The notes under the pieces are model-generated. The model ran no database searches. It was given only the letters and a program-made list of their open reading frames with translations, and was not told where the DNA came from. 64,000 nt of DNA from Schauerella fraxinea (GTDB taxonomy: Bacteria > Pseudomonadota > Gammaproteobacteria > Burkholderiales > Burkholderiaceae_B), in NCBI GenBank assembly GCA_030849945.1, contig JAVDKK010000001.1, positions 930,001-994,000 on the forward strand, read 5' to 3'. The position numbers and the translations under genes were made by a program. Positions 37,801 through 45,370 of this stretch are shown piece after piece. Every line of letters starts with the position of its first letter. Within the stretch, counting starts at the first letter, position 1.

Positions 37801-38458
37801 GCGAGTAAACGCGCAAACCGTACCGTTCGACGTGGTGATAACGACAGACGGTCCGGCCAAGGTCGATCGGATCAAGCGCGCGTTCCGTACCGCAGGTCGC
37901 GACATTGTCTGCATTGCATTCGAAAACCACGGGCGCGACATTCTGCCGTTCGTGGAGATGTTGCGCCGCTTTGCCGACAACTATGATGTGGTCGGGCACC
38001 TGCACGGCAAGAAAAGTAAGGACACCCTGAACGTAAGCGCCGACTTTGGTGCTCGCTGGCGCGCGTTTCTCTGGGATCGATTGTTCGATATCGAAGGTAC
38101 CGCAGCCCCGAGAATCTTCGATGCATTTTCACGGGACGAAACGCTCGGGTTGGTATTCCCAGAGGATCCTCATTTGATTGGCTGGGAAGCTAACCTTGAG
38201 TTCGGCAAGCAGGCAGCGCTTGCTCTGGGAATCGCCGACGCGTTGCCGGAGACGCCTGAGTTTCCGGTCGGTACGATGTTCTGGGCCAGAACGGCGGCGT
38301 TGCAGCCTCTCCTGGCCCTGCCTGCCGCGATTGTTCCGGCCGAGCCGCTACCGGTCGATGGCAGTGTGTTGCATGCGTTGGAACGGTTGATACCTGTGAT
38401 TGCGGCATCGAAGGGATTTCACTACGCCACGACCGTTCGCAACTCCAGTTACCGCTAG
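34829..38458 (+). CDS. Multidomain glycosyltransferase: sulfotransferase-like, GT4 and RgpF domains
   Basis: 1209 residues, no membrane segments. About 70-170 looks like the second half of a sulfotransferase fold (VFVARAPQDVATSCWLRF, then RIVIEHAALLRDPVSELSRAF), but no PAPS-binding P-loop precedes it. About 370-450 has the tandem YDEEFY/FDPAYYLERYPDL...HYVRYGIHEGRRA-type repeats common beside surface glycosyltransferases. About 465-830 is GT4 (KSYLVVGMGFFDWRKGVDLF, LDPLPNVSIDAALQGLPIV). About 960-1209 is RgpF/rhamnan synthesis F (VHMHYMDDLDDL, FENHGRDILPF, HLHGKKS). Likely a rhamnan-assembling enzyme. AAGGATAGGA precedes ATG; the 263-base gap upstream shows a 10-base palindrome ATCAATTGAT but no confident promoter. 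Confidence 0.85.
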   Translation: MNVARQSTQVLQNAGVSSVQVGRFSLIDIPASAVTLLAEMLGLTGAASRQAGSGAQDPLGAPPESPTSAPDERFVFVARAPQDVATSCWLRFGQPRERTLASWAHIVLFAERATRSLDRIVIEHAALLRDPVSELSRAFSGVDGISADELATLKPELVNCVKRGESFASDATDFVDSTPLEALCEDIHDALMHLASGAGDPIKDAETFDALFERFADFVAPGANKARTVDQDAASLETPVALPVVEAGLSSGAEQALRQELASTLSTLDGVYRSREWWLGTKLVPYLDRVPSSVRSIPRRGKQLVRNVVRGRPSEAAVEIPGVAPKVVDRQLEIFESACRYLGLNDKLGEGDGPSLLDYFAHYLVMAEAIRGSTYFDEEFYVKAAGINPSEIDPVYHYLLDGEVKGLLPSLRFDPAYYLERYPDLQVLPDGFLAHYVRYGIHEGRRALPLASEYEFPTLTGDPSKPVAVVVVHEASRSGAPILGWNIALNLRAKYRVVLISLKEGVLWNDFKENSDALVGPVPHVYHNELDSRAFGRAIVHQYAPAFAIVNSVESRMVTEGIVTSGVPVVALVHEFAAYTKPTGTLQRLYELATEIVFPAEVVRQSSLDAYPILRVRSSRVLPQGQSRVPPKPRKAGVVHVNEAEKVVASLRPKPREKSYLVVGMGFFDWRKGVDLFLSTATTVIKRYPDLDIRFVWVGHGYKVTDALDVSAYVSDQIIRSGVGDKFEIIDAVGDVDAVYKTADLLYLSSRLDPLPNVSIDAALQGLPIVCYAEASGMAEILLSTPETSRLVVPHLDLAEAATEIAALAHDRALSQSLGAAVKRVAKARFNMTRYVAELEQLALDSAPSPARAQLAAATLAANQAVDVSLFAGTPIQSNRRKAVIDRYAVTAGNLDYAKLPAPEAYSRRILPGFHPYTYAKSYPGYDLQKGGDPTAHFIGEGSPAGPWLHPVIQVDSRDPLAPPSDMGAPALRAMLHVHMHYMDDLDDLVSRVNAQTVPFDVVITTDGPAKVDRIKRAFRTAGRDIVCIAFENHGRDILPFVEMLRRFADNYDVVGHLHGKKSKDTLNVSADFGARWRAFLWDRLFDIEGTAAPRIFDAFSRDETLGLVFPEDPHLIGWEANLEFGKQAALALGIADALPETPEFPVGTMFWARTAALQPLLALPAAIVPAEPLPVDGSVLHALERLIPVIAASKGFHYATTVRNSSYR

Positions 38459-38477
38459 CGCGTGGTCTACGGGCCGT

Positions 38478-39659
38478 CTAATACGCAAATTCTATGGTTC
38501 TTGCGATAAGGCGGTCAGTGTCCACGACAAAGGGCTGATGGGGCGGCGAACCGGGAGGTGCCAGCGACTCCGCCTCGAAAATACCGTAGCGTAGTCCCTG
38601 GGATCCAAATAGGCACATATGAGCGTGTAGCCAGTGGGGTTCCGATTCCATGTCGATCAGGCGAGTGCCGGGCTGCATGAATACGCAGTTAAAGAGCGCC
38701 GAGCCAGATTGCCCGACGACGACCGATGCCGATGCAAACAGCTTTATCTGTTCGCGCGGGCTGAGTCTGGATGGCTCCATGATCTCGAAACCATGGCTTT
38801 CCAATGCCGTGGCAACTTCCAATTCGTTCGTCATGGCGCGTCCCGTTGCGCCGGCACTCATCCCGCGCCGTGTGAGATACAGGCGACGATGGGGTTGCGA
38901 GTGCGGAATGCGAGACTTGAATTTTTTATAGAACTCGCGGGTCGGCTGATGAAGAAAAGCTTCTTCATTTTGCATGCTGACCATCAACGCGCGGTCCATG
39001 TGATATTCGATGTTGACGTCTTGAAGCACCAGTTGCTCGGTCTTCAGACCAGCGAGCTGCAGCAGCGCGAGCATGTTCGGGTTGTATGACGGAACCAGAA
39101 TCTTGAAATCTTTCAGATTCAGTTGGTCCACGATCCCGAGCTTGGGCAGGATGCGAAAGAGAAAGGAGCCGTAGTTGGAGGGCTCGGTCGAGGCGAGGAC
39201 TACCGTCGTGCCCGCGATGTGTTGATGCGTGCGAGGGTTGGGCGTCTCGACAAAATCCTCGCCGTCCCCAACCGGTCGCAGCAGCGTGTCTTCGTTGTTA
39301 AAACCATCCGTCATCGACATACGTTCGATGGCGCCTTTGCGGTGCGCATCGTTGGTAAATGTGCGATCTTGAATCAGCTCGTTCTCGGCAGTTAGAAGCG
39401 TTCGGTAACCGATAAGTTTCGCGTTGTTTTTGCATACGACAAACTCGGCCGGAACGATGCCGGTGTACGGCGTCAGCAGTTCCGGAAATCTGCTACCCTT
39501 GGTCGGTATGTCGTGAAAAGCGGGCGCAATCCGATCAAAGGTTTGCCCATGTTCGTTCAACACGAACACGCCAATCGCTCCGGAGGCTACCCCTTCGAGG
39601 TCGATGCGGGGTAGGTCCATCGGATCGGTAAAACGATAAGCTGTACTGGTGTCGGTCAT
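38478..39659 (-). CDS. GT61-family (DUF563) glycosyltransferase
   Basis: 393 residues. The C-terminal half carries the GT61 pattern RRLYLTRRGMSAG, NELEVATALESHGFEIMEP, LSPREQIKLFASASVVVGQS then GSALFNCVFMQPGTRLIDM. No membrane segments or signal peptide. It is the only minus-strand gene inside the plus-strand part of the polysaccharide locus, ending 19 bases from the end of the RgpF gene and divergent from the epimerase at 39779, so it has its own promoter. Donor and acceptor unknown. Confidence 0.85.
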   Translation of the reverse strand: MTDTSTAYRFTDPMDLPRIDLEGVASGAIGVFVLNEHGQTFDRIAPAFHDIPTKGSRFPELLTPYTGIVPAEFVVCKNNAKLIGYRTLLTAENELIQDRTFTNDAHRKGAIERMSMTDGFNNEDTLLRPVGDGEDFVETPNPRTHQHIAGTTVVLASTEPSNYGSFLFRILPKLGIVDQLNLKDFKILVPSYNPNMLALLQLAGLKTEQLVLQDVNIEYHMDRALMVSMQNEEAFLHQPTREFYKKFKSRIPHSQPHRRLYLTRRGMSAGATGRAMTNELEVATALESHGFEIMEPSRLSPREQIKLFASASVVVGQSGSALFNCVFMQPGTRLIDMESEPHWLHAHMCLFGSQGLRYGIFEAESLAPPGSPPHQPFVVDTDRLIARTIEFAY

Positions 39660-39778
39660 TGCGATCGCGTCCTTATAGCAGACCGAATTATCGCACTGCC
39701 TCGCTATCGTGTCCTCTGGCCATTCTTGGCGCCGCGCCCATCGTTAGTGTATGTATTTTCCTTGGTGCAGGAGTTTTA

Positions 39779-40711
39779 ATGCTGCTTTCTGAGTCCCGCT
39801 GTGTCGTATTGGGCGCAGGCGGATTTATCGGTACCAATCTGTGCCGCGCCCTGAACGGAAAAGTATCCTCCCTGAAAGCCTTCGGAAGGCGGCAGGCCTT
39901 TCCCGACGCGATGAAGGGCGTTCCTTGGATAACAGGGGATTTTTCCGAGCCAGCGAGTGTGGCGGCGGTTCTGGGCGATACCGATGTCGTTTACCACCTG
40001 GTTAACACATCGACGCCGACCAGCTCCAACTTCGACAAGATGGCCGATCTCGAAAGCAGTGTTAAGCCCACGATCGCCATGCTGGAAGCCTGCCGAGAGG
40101 CAGGCGTTAAGCGTGTCGTTTTCGTGTCATCGGGTGGTACGGTCTACGGCGTGCCCAAGCACATCCCCACATTCGAAGACGCGCCCACATGGCCGATTAC
40201 GGCATACGGCGTGACGAAGTTGGCGATCGAAAAGTATCTGTTTCTATTCAATCATCTGTACAACCTGGATTTTCGAGTGCTGCGGGTGGCCAATCCGTTT
40301 GGCGCTTTCCAAAGCACGGTAAAAATCCACGGCGCCATCATGACGTTTCTGCAGAAGGCGATGGATGATCGCGCCATCGAGATCTGGGGTGATGGCGGTA
40401 CCCTGCGCGACTATATCTATATCGACGACGTTGTTTCAGCCATCCTGGCCGCATCGGAGCATGAAGGAGCCGAAAAGGTCTTCAACATCGGTGCAGGCGC
40501 TGGGCGTTCGCTCAATGACATTATTCATGCCATAGAGAAACTATTAGGGCGCTCGCTCGCAGTCAAGTATCTCAATCCCCGGCCCGGCGACGTACCCCGA
40601 AGCGTGCTCGATATCTCGAGGGCGCAAGCCGACTTGGGTTGGTCACCGCAGGTATCGTTCGAAGAGGGACTGAAGCGAACGGCCGAATGGCTTGAAGTGC
40701 AGCGGCAGTAA
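39779..40711 (+). CDS. NAD-dependent sugar epimerase/dehydratase
   Basis: 310 residues, extended SDR. CVVLGAGGFIGTNL is the NAD loop, VSSGGTVYG and TAYGVTK supply Ser and the Tyr/Lys pair, and RVANPFGAFQ and DYIYIDDVVSA are typical of UDP-glucose 4-epimerase/GDP-sugar relatives. GGAG precedes ATG 39779 and the N-terminal Rossmann motif starts there. Substrate not assignable; 177 bases separate it from the arabinose-type operon. Confidence 0.88.
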   Translation: MLLSESRCVVLGAGGFIGTNLCRALNGKVSSLKAFGRRQAFPDAMKGVPWITGDFSEPASVAAVLGDTDVVYHLVNTSTPTSSNFDKMADLESSVKPTIAMLEACREAGVKRVVFVSSGGTVYGVPKHIPTFEDAPTWPITAYGVTKLAIEKYLFLFNHLYNLDFRVLRVANPFGAFQSTVKIHGAIMTFLQKAMDDRAIEIWGDGGTLRDYIYIDDVVSAILAASEHEGAEKVFNIGAGAGRSLNDIIHAIEKLLGRSLAVKYLNPRPGDVPRSVLDISRAQADLGWSPQVSFEEGLKRTAEWLEVQRQ

Positions 40712-40759
40712 GTGCGCTGTTTTGGCAGACTGGCTGTAACGCGAGAGGAGCGTGCGGTG

Positions 40760-40786
40760 TTGCGCTATCTCGCTTTTAGCTAAAAT
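40760..40786 (+). promoter_or_regulatory. Possible promoter of the arabinose-type operon
   Basis: A -10-like TAAAAT (40781-40786) lies about 100 bases before the operon's first start. The -35 is poor (TTGCGC at 40760-40765 with 15-base spacing, or TGTTGC with 17). Confidence 0.3.
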
Positions 40787-40888
40787 GCCCGACTTGCTAA
40801 TTGAAGCGCTGGCGCGTGCGGTATGGCGCATGCCCGAAAGACCGCAAGTGTTGCCGGTTGATTGCGCCGCTTTACCTCAGAGGTGCGA

Positions 40889-42313
40889 ATGAACCAGTGT
40901 CCATTGGTCGTCGATTTGGACGGCACGCTTTTGCGCTCAGACATGTTGTTCGAGACATGGTTGGGCTTTTTCAAAGCGAGTCCGGCGCGTGTCTTCGAAC
41001 CTGTGCTGTGGCTCTTGAAGGGCAAGACGCATCTCAAGCATCGTCTGGCGGCCGAGACGCACACCGATGTCGAGACGTTGCCCTACAACGAGCGTGTGAT
41101 CGAGATGATCGTTGCGGCCCGCGCGGCTGGCCGCAAAGTCGTCCTCGCGACGGCGACGCATCGCTTGTATGCAGACAAAGTGGCTGCGCACCTGCAATTA
41201 TTCGATGAGGTGATTGCCACCGAAGACGACGTCAATTTGTCGGCGCAGCGCAAACGCGACAAACTGGTGGACGAGTACGGCCGCGAGGGATTCGACTACG
41301 TTGGCAATTCCCAGGACGATATCGTTGTGTGGGAAGCTGCCCGCGAAGCACATGTCGTGGAGCCGCATCATGGTGTGCTCCGACGCGCCAAATCGAAGCG
41401 CATGATCGATTCGGTCACGATAGATTCGCCGCCAAAGTGGCGCAGTTGGATGAAGGCGCTCCGGCTTCACCAATGGATCAAGAATCTGCTGATTTTTGTG
41501 CCTTTGCTTGCAGGCCATCGCATCGGTGAGCTTCCGCTGATCTTGACCGGTGTGGTGGCTTTTGTCGCTTTCGGTTTGTGCGCTTCGAGTGTTTATTTGC
41601 TGAACGATCTGCTAGATATCGAGGACGACCGGCAGCATGCATATAAGCGCAAACGTCCGTTTGCTGCCGGCATGCTCGAGATCAAGCATGGCATATTGGC
41701 GTTTCCGCTTCTGCTCGCCGCTGCATTTGCGCTATCGCTTGCGCTGCTGCCCTATGCGTTCGCGCTGGGCCTGGCAGGGTACTACGTCATTACGCTGCTG
41801 TACTCGTTGTGGCTCAAGCGGCAAATGATGGTCGACGTGGTTACGCTCGGCGTGCTGTACACCTGTCGCATCATTGCCGGTGCCCTGGCTTTCCAGATCG
41901 ATTTGACGTTCTGGATGCTGGCTTTCTCCATGTTCATGTTTCTCAGCCTTGCGCTGGTCAAGCGTTACGCCGAGCTGGGCGAGGCAAGACGACGCGGCAA
42001 GGAAGGCCAGACGCGTGGGCGCGGCTATTTTCCCGACGATCTCGAAATGATCTCATCGCTGGGCGCCGCTTCCGGCTATATCGCCGTCATGGTGCTCGCC
42101 CTCTACATCCAGGAACAGAACATCATCGCGCTCTACCGGCATCCGGAAGTGCTGTGGCTTTCGTGTCCCTTGCTGCTGTTCTGGATTTCGCGCACCTGGA
42201 TGCTGACGCATCGGGGTGAGATGCACGACGATCCAATCGTTTTCGCCGTCAAGGATCGCGTGAGTCTCGTCGTGGGCGCGTTGTTCGGCATCATTTTCTG
42301 GATTGCGACGTGA
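40889..42313 (+). CDS. HAD phosphatase-UbiA prenyltransferase fusion, DPPR-synthase-like
   Basis: 474 residues. Residues 1-190 are a HAD phosphatase: VVDLDGTLL (D9, D11), LATATHR and DYVGNSQDDIVVWEAA. Residues about 195-474 are a UbiA-fold prenyltransferase with NDLLDIEDD followed by KRKRPFAAG, and KRYAELGEA; these match decaprenyl-phosphate phosphoribosyltransferase (mycobacterial Rv3806c) rather than UbiA of quinone synthesis. The second domain should make polyprenyl-P-5-phosphoribose from PRPP, and the first is well placed to remove the 5-phosphate. AGAGGTG precedes ATG. Overlaps the DprE1-like gene by GTGA. Confidence 0.9.
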   Translation: MNQCPLVVDLDGTLLRSDMLFETWLGFFKASPARVFEPVLWLLKGKTHLKHRLAAETHTDVETLPYNERVIEMIVAARAAGRKVVLATATHRLYADKVAAHLQLFDEVIATEDDVNLSAQRKRDKLVDEYGREGFDYVGNSQDDIVVWEAAREAHVVEPHHGVLRRAKSKRMIDSVTIDSPPKWRSWMKALRLHQWIKNLLIFVPLLAGHRIGELPLILTGVVAFVAFGLCASSVYLLNDLLDIEDDRQHAYKRKRPFAAGMLEIKHGILAFPLLLAAAFALSLALLPYAFALGLAGYYVITLLYSLWLKRQMMVDVVTLGVLYTCRIIAGALAFQIDLTFWMLAFSMFMFLSLALVKRYAELGEARRRGKEGQTRGRGYFPDDLEMISSLGAASGYIAVMVLALYIQEQNIIALYRHPEVLWLSCPLLLFWISRTWMLTHRGEMHDDPIVFAVKDRVSLVVGALFGIIFWIAT

Positions 42314-43632
42314 GTTTGCCCACGCGTCTGTCATGGGGCCGCTATCCGGCCACGCCTCAAGCGGCTCACGCAGCGGCGTGGCGCGACGACGTGCCGGCTT
42401 TACTGCAGTCCGTAGGAAAGCGCTATGCGAGCACACTGCCTTTCGGCAATGGCCGCAGTTACGGTGACAGCTGCTACGCCGAGTCGAATCATGTGATTGC
42501 GATGGACGGCCTCAATCGCTTCATCGAAGCCGATTGGACCAATGGGCGCATCAAAGCCGAAGCAGGGGTGTTGCTGGCCGATGTATTGAATATCGCTGTA
42601 CCGCAGGGCTGGTTCGTGCCGGTTACGCCTGGCACGAAGTACGTGACATTGGGTGGGGCGATTGCCAACGACGTGCATGGCAAGAACCATCATGTGCGCG
42701 GCACGTTCGGTCGTCATGTGCTTGCGTTTGGATTGTCTCGTTCCGATAACGCATCGGAATTGGTGTGTTCGCCCACGCAAAACGCGGCGCTGTTTGCCGC
42801 GTCGATCGGTGGCCTCGGCTTGACCGGGGTCATCACGTGGGTGGAGTTTCAGTTGATGCCCATCGTGTCGCCCACGATCGATGTGACGTCCTACAAATTC
42901 GGTTCCTTGGCGGAATTTTTCAAGCTCTCCGCCGAACTCGATCCGGTGCACGAGTATGGTGTGGCGTGGGTGGATTGCCTCGCGACTGGAGAAAACGCCG
43001 GGCGCGGCATCTACATGGTGGGCGATCACGCCCGCATCGGCGAGCTTGAGCTGAAACCCAGCCGCAAGCGCACCGTGCCCTTTGTGCTGCCCATATCCGC
43101 GATCAATAACGTGACGCTGCGTGCTTTCAACTGGGCCTACTATGCCAAGCAGAAAGCCGGCAAGCAGCAATCGAGAACGGATTTCGAGCCGTTCTTCTAT
43201 CCGCTCGACGGCATCCTTCACTGGAATCGCATTTACGGTCGGCGGGGCTTTCAACAATTTCAGTGCGTGATTCCGGATCACAGTGCCGAGCCCGCGACGC
43301 GGGCGTTGCTCGCGGCGATTGCGCGCTCAGGCACGGGTTCGTTTCTGGCAGTACTGAAGCGCTGCGGCAATATCGCGTCGCCCGGCGTGATGTCGTTTCC
43401 AATGTCGGGCACGTCATTGGCACTGGATTTTCCCAATAATGCGCGCCTCGATCGTCTGCTGCGCGACCTCGACGTTATCGTCAATGAGGCGGGCGGGCGG
43501 TTGTACCCGGCGAAAGACGCACACATGCGCGGCGAAGATTTTCGTCGCGCCTATCCCCAATGGCACGAAGTGGAAACGTTGCGGGATCCGCTTCTGTGCT
43601 CGCAGTTCTGGAAAAGAGTGACGCAGTCATGA
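42310..43632 (+). CDS. dprE1: Decaprenylphosphoryl-ribose 2'-oxidase-like FAD enzyme (DprE1-like)
   Basis: 440 residues, GTG start inside the previous stop. Vanillyl-alcohol-oxidase-type FAD domain with FGNGRSYGDS and TLGGAIANDVHGKNHH, the latter very close to mycobacterial DprE1. C-terminal block GGRLYPAKDAH keeps the active-site lysine (K402, equivalent to K418 in M. tuberculosis). The site of M. tuberculosis Cys387, attacked by benzothiazinones, is Ala371 here (SGTSLALDF). It would oxidise the 2-hydroxyl of polyprenyl-P-ribose. Next gene is its partner reductase. Confidence 0.92.
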   Translation: MSLPTRLSWGRYPATPQAAHAAAWRDDVPALLQSVGKRYASTLPFGNGRSYGDSCYAESNHVIAMDGLNRFIEADWTNGRIKAEAGVLLADVLNIAVPQGWFVPVTPGTKYVTLGGAIANDVHGKNHHVRGTFGRHVLAFGLSRSDNASELVCSPTQNAALFAASIGGLGLTGVITWVEFQLMPIVSPTIDVTSYKFGSLAEFFKLSAELDPVHEYGVAWVDCLATGENAGRGIYMVGDHARIGELELKPSRKRTVPFVLPISAINNVTLRAFNWAYYAKQKAGKQQSRTDFEPFFYPLDGILHWNRIYGRRGFQQFQCVIPDHSAEPATRALLAAIARSGTGSFLAVLKRCGNIASPGVMSFPMSGTSLALDFPNNARLDRLLRDLDVIVNEAGGRLYPAKDAHMRGEDFRRAYPQWHEVETLRDPLLCSQFWKRVTQS

Positions 43633-44369
43633 AAAAAATTCTGATCATCGGCGCGACCTCGGCCATTGCGCATGCCTGCGCGAGAAACTGGGCAGGCGAG
43701 AAAGCCGCCTTCTTTTTGGTGGGCCGCAATACCGAAAAACTCGCTCAAGCCGCTGACGATCTGCGCGCGCGCGGTGCGGTATCGGTGGATGTGCATGCAT
43801 TGGACATGAACGATTTTGATGCGCACGGCACCATGCTGGATGCGTGCTATCGCACGCTGACGCATATCGATGTGGCGCTGATCGCGCACGGCACGCTGCC
43901 GGATCAACAGCAGTGCGAGCAAACGGCCGCCCATGCGCTCAAGGAATTTTCGAGCAACGGTTTGAGCGTGATTGCCGTATTGACCGATCTGGCCAACCGG
44001 ATGGAGAAAGATCGCCACGGTACGATCGCGGTGATTTCATCGGTTGCGGGTGAGCGCGGACGACCCACCAATTATCTGTATGGATCGGCCAAGGCGGCCG
44101 TGACGGCATTCTGCGAAGGGTTGCGCGCCCGCATGTTCAAGGTAGGCGTGCATGTGTTGACCATCAAGCCGGGTTTCGTCGATACGCCGATGACGCAGGG
44201 CCTGCCGTTGCCGGGGCCCCTGGTGGCGTCGGCCGAGAAAGTGGCTGCGATCATTTGCAAGGCTGTCGAACGCAAGTCCGATTCGGTTTATGCGCCGCAT
44301 TTTTGGGCGTTGATCATGCTTGCGATTCGCAATGTGCCGACGGTGCTGTTCAAGCGTTTGAATCTTTGA
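43629..44369 (+). CDS. dprE2: Decaprenylphosphoryl-2-keto-ribose reductase-like SDR (DprE2-like)
   Basis: 246 residues, classical SDR. ILIIGATSAIAHACAR is the cofactor loop; VISSVAGERGR and YLYGSAKAA give the catalytic Ser, Tyr and Lys; TIKPGFVDTPMT follows. Overlaps the DprE1-like gene by ATGA. In mycobacteria the equivalent pair inverts C2 of the ribose to yield polyprenyl-phosphoryl-arabinose, and position and sequence both fit that here. Confidence 0.9.
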   Translation: MKKILIIGATSAIAHACARNWAGEKAAFFLVGRNTEKLAQAADDLRARGAVSVDVHALDMNDFDAHGTMLDACYRTLTHIDVALIAHGTLPDQQQCEQTAAHALKEFSSNGLSVIAVLTDLANRMEKDRHGTIAVISSVAGERGRPTNYLYGSAKAAVTAFCEGLRARMFKVGVHVLTIKPGFVDTPMTQGLPLPGPLVASAEKVAAIICKAVERKSDSVYAPHFWALIMLAIRNVPTVLFKRLNL

Positions 44370-44420
44370 CGCCGGTGTTCGCCCCTCTGACGTCGATTCA
44401 CTCCTCTATTCGAACTTGAT

Positions 44421-45362
44421 ATGACATCCTCACCCAAAATCGTTTTACCCGGCGGTGCCGGTCTTGTAGGTCAAAACCTGGTGGCGCATTTGAAGCGCAA
44501 GGGGTTTACCAATCTCGTGGTGCTGGACAAGCACAAGGCGAATATCGAGATCCTGCGCAAGTTTCATCCCGATATCGTCGTGGAGTATGCCGATCTTGCC
44601 GAAGCCGGTGAGTGGTCGCGTCATTTCGAGGGCGCTGACGAGGTGGTGATGCTGCAGGCGCAAATCGGCGATCCGAATCCGGAGCCGTTTATCCGCAACA
44701 ACATCACGTCGACCGAGCGGATTCTGGAAGTCATCAAGCAATACAACGTGCCCCATACGGTGCACATCAGTTCGTCGGTGGTGGAGTCGGTTGCGAAGGA
44801 TGACTACACCAATACGAAACGCGCTCAGGAAAAGATCGTGCTCGCCAGCGGCATCAATACCGTCGTGCTGCGCCCCACGTTGATGTTTGGCTGGTTCGAT
44901 CGCAAGCATCTGGGTTGGTTGTCTCGCTTCATGCAGCGTATGCCGGTGTTTCCGATTCCCGGCAGCGGCCGCTATATGCGGCAGCCGCTGTACGTGGGCG
45001 ATTTCTGCAGCATTATCGTGAGCTGCATCGAGAAGGGCATCAGCGGGCAGATCTACAACATCAGCGGACGTGAGAAGGTCGATTACATCGACATCATTCG
45101 CGAGATCAAACGCGCCACGAACGCGCGCGCGAAGATCGTGAAAATTCCGTATGGGCTGTTCTATGCGCTGTTGAAGGTGTGGGGCACGTTCGATAAGAAC
45201 CCGCCGTTTACCGCAGATCAATTGCAGGCACTGGTCGCGCACGACGAGTTTGAAGTGATCGATTGGCCCACGATCTTCGGTGTGACGGCAACGCCGTTTG
45301 CGCAGGCCATCGACCAGACCATGAACGATCCCGAGTACGGCAAAGTCGTATTGGAGTTTTGA
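44421..45362 (+). CDS. NAD-dependent epimerase/dehydratase of the arabinose-type operon
   Basis: 313 residues, extended SDR. KIVLPGGAGLVGQNL is the NAD loop; HISSSVVES and YTNTK carry the catalytic residues; FDRKHLGWLSRF and YNISGREKVDYIDII are less typical. Differs clearly from the epimerase at 39779. It lies 51 bases after the DprE2-like gene and 8 before the FAD oxidoreductase. It may act on a nucleotide or lipid-linked sugar; no substrate can be named. Confidence 0.85.
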   Translation: MTSSPKIVLPGGAGLVGQNLVAHLKRKGFTNLVVLDKHKANIEILRKFHPDIVVEYADLAEAGEWSRHFEGADEVVMLQAQIGDPNPEPFIRNNITSTERILEVIKQYNVPHTVHISSSVVESVAKDDYTNTKRAQEKIVLASGINTVVLRPTLMFGWFDRKHLGWLSRFMQRMPVFPIPGSGRYMRQPLYVGDFCSIIVSCIEKGISGQIYNISGREKVDYIDIIREIKRATNARAKIVKIPYGLFYALLKVWGTFDKNPPFTADQLQALVAHDEFEVIDWPTIFGVTATPFAQAIDQTMNDPEYGKVVLEF

Positions 45363-45370
45363 GCGTGACG

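Noticed and set aside
40889..42313. Considered as a second ubiquinone-pathway UbiA
   Set aside because: The N-terminal HAD domain, the KRxRPFAAG and KRYAEL motifs and overlap with dprE1-like and dprE2-like genes point to the phosphoribosyltransferase group; the true ubiA is at 4305-5228.
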